From positions 1 to 7,109 of the forward strand of contig JAEUHU010000311.1 in assembly GCA_016793305.1 (NCBI GenBank): a stretch of DNA of 7,109 nucleotides, written 5' to 3'. This DNA is from Planctomycetota bacterium. Its GTDB lineage: Bacteria > Planctomycetota > UBA1135 > UBA2386. The translations under genes were made by a program, and so were the position numbers. The notes under the pieces were generated by a model. It searched no databases and was not told the origin of the DNA. It saw only the letters and a list, made by a program, of their open reading frames with translations. Shown here piece by piece: positions 6,060 to 7,109 of the stretch (position 1 is the first letter of the stretch; each line of letters starts with the position of its first letter).

Positions 6060-6184
6060 CGGGGCGGTGGCAGCGGCGATTGCCTGGTGCGGCCGAGCCC
6101 ATGGGAGGAAGGGTTCTCGGTCTGGTCCGCGCGGCGCCGATCTGTAGTGTCTGTCGCCGCTCGGCCTCGCCGCCGCACATCACC
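6060..6184. other. Intergenic spacer, possible promoter region of the exporter gene
   Basis: This is the longest gap between plus-strand genes in the window. A purine run (gggaggaaggg, 6103-6113) looks like a strong Shine-Dalgarno, but no ATG, GTG or TTG lies at the right distance after it. TGTAGTGT (6143-6150) contains a partial -10-like TAGTGT, with no convincing -35 at standard spacing. No hairpin followed by a T-tract was found. The gap probably contains the exporter promoter, but its exact elements cannot be named. Confidence 0.3.
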
Positions 6185-7084
6185 ATGGCCCTCGTCCGCT
6201 CCTTCGACGCCAAGTTCGCGACGCGCAGCGCGTTCAGCTTCCTGCCGTCGTTGTTCCGCTTCCCGGCCCTGGTCTGGGCGAACCGGTTCATGGTGCAGAA
6301 CTTCCTGCGCCGGGACCTGATGTCGCGCGTCAACGGCTCGGTGCTGGGGCTCGGCTGGATGCTGGTCCGGCCGTTGTGCATGTTCGCGCTGTTCTACCTG
6401 GTGTTCGGCTTCGTGCTCGGGCCACGCACGGGGACCGGGGAGCCGAAACCGGAGTTCGCGATCTTCATGTTCCTCGGCATCCTGGCCTTCAGCGCCATCG
6501 TCGAGGCGACGACCGCCGCCTGCTCCGTCATCGTGGACAACGGCAACCTCGTGAAGAAGGTCGCGTTCCCGTCCGAGGTGTTGCTGGTCCACGTGGCCCT
6601 CGTGTCGCAGGTGGTCTACCTGGTCGCCGTGACGGTGGCGTTCGTAATCGGCTGGTCGGTGGGCATCCTGCAACCAGGGCTCGGTCTCCTGGCGTTCCCC
6701 CTCGTGCTGTTGATCCAGCTCGTGTTCGTGCTCGGACTCGGCATGCTGCTGGCGAACCTGAACGTCTTCGCACGGGACACGGCCCAGCTCTGGGGGCTGA
6801 TCGCGCAGGGTTGGATGTTCCTGTCGCCGGTGTTCCTGCACCCGGCCCAGATCCAGGCGGTGGCCACGACCGACTTCCTGAAGGACGCGGTCGCAGTCAT
6901 CGAGAACGTCAACCCGGCGTGGGCCCTGCTGCAGGCGAATCGCCTGTCGCTCGGTCTCCAGGACCCCGACATCGGTGCGCTCTGGCCACAGCTCGGCAAG
7001 GCGTCGCTGTTCGCGCTCGGCTTCCTGCTGGTCGGCTACACGACCTTCATGAGCCGGAAGCACAAGTTCGCCGACGTGATCTGA
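6185..7084 (+). CDS. wzm: ABC-2 polysaccharide/polyol-phosphate export permease (Wzm/TagG type)
   Basis: This is the membrane subunit of an ABC exporter (COG1682) that moves lipid-linked O-antigen, capsule or teichoic-acid-like glycans across the inner membrane. It has 299 residues and about six membrane spans, near 56-79, 91-112, 132-157, 163-190, 203-220 and 273-288. Family motifs are the amphipathic entry RRDLMSRVNGSVLGLGWML (42-60), NLVKKVAFPSEVLL (121-134), and LNVFARDTAQLWGLIAQGW (192-210) followed by MFLSPVFLHP. The C-terminus is short and charged. A partner ATPase (Wzt) would be expected immediately downstream, outside the window. ATG 6185 was chosen because it begins a family-like N-terminus, but it lacks a Shine-Dalgarno. 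An in-frame ATG at 6101 would add 28 unconserved residues. The 125-base gap suggests a separate transcript from the phosphatase. The glycan exported cannot be told. Confidence 0.88.
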   Translation: MALVRSFDAKFATRSAFSFLPSLFRFPALVWANRFMVQNFLRRDLMSRVNGSVLGLGWMLVRPLCMFALFYLVFGFVLGPRTGTGEPKPEFAIFMFLGILAFSAIVEATTAACSVIVDNGNLVKKVAFPSEVLLVHVALVSQVVYLVAVTVAFVIGWSVGILQPGLGLLAFPLVLLIQLVFVLGLGMLLANLNVFARDTAQLWGLIAQGWMFLSPVFLHPAQIQAVATTDFLKDAVAVIENVNPAWALLQANRLSLGLQDPDIGALWPQLGKASLFALGFLLVGYTTFMSRKHKFADVI

Positions 7085-7109
7085 TCAGGCGCTGCCGGTC
7101 TTCACGGTC

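Noticed and set aside
4436..6184. Very long upstream extension of the permease frame
   Set aside because: It overlaps two well-supported genes in another frame and is Arg/Ala-rich shadow sequence up to the permease start.
7085..7109. TCA at 7085-7087 as the stop of a convergent minus-strand gene
   Set aside because: Only eight codons are visible before the window ends, and a Wzt ATPase on the plus strand is equally expected. There is not enough sequence to call.

Overview
The window is GC-rich (roughly 70% by eye) and densely coded, with short gaps and overlapping start/stop codons, as in a high-GC Gram-negative bacterium. The gene set of DUF1295 protein, COG2907-type flavoprotein, DUF1365 protein and Cfa-like methyltransferase is common in Proteobacteria and also occurs in other Gram-negative phyla. 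The sequence alone does not fix the lineage. No rRNA, tRNA, CRISPR array or insertion sequence was seen.

Layout. Positions 1-749 (minus strand) hold most of a DUF1295 membrane protein of the steroid 5-alpha-reductase-like group, cut off at the left edge close to its C-terminus. A short divergent control region follows, containing a perfect 20-base palindrome (751-770). Its core TGCAACCGGTTGCA has the form of a LacI-family operator. From about 795 to 5174 (plus strand) four genes overlap end to start by 4, 4 and 1 bases: a membrane fatty-acid desaturase with all three histidine boxes, an FAD-dependent amine-oxidase-like oxidoreductase, a DUF1365 protein, and a cyclopropane-fatty-acid-synthase-like SAM methyltransferase. 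After a 63-base gap comes a CysQ/inositol-monophosphatase-family phosphatase (5238-6059). After a further 125 bases comes an ABC-2 polysaccharide-export permease of the Wzm/TagG type (6185-7084). The last 25 bases hold nothing that can be assigned.

How the genes fit together. The desaturase can make a double bond in a fatty acyl chain. The Cfa-like enzyme can transfer a methyl or methylene group from SAM to such a double bond. The flavoprotein and the DUF1365 protein accompany this methyltransferase type in many genomes and probably supply further redox or handling steps. The likely product is a modified membrane fatty acid: cyclopropane, methyl-branched, methylated diene or furan. Sequence cannot choose among these. 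The divergent DUF1295 gene belongs to the same gene neighbourhood in other bacteria and probably shares the control region. The phosphatase and the exporter permease look like separate functions (nucleotide or phosphate-ester recycling, and cell-surface glycan export), although the phosphatase could be co-transcribed with the lipid genes.

Most interesting points: the compact cassette with its own desaturase, the LacI-type palindrome in front of lipid genes, and a (GC)7 tract at the desaturase-flavoprotein junction, where loss of one GC unit would fuse the two proteins in frame.
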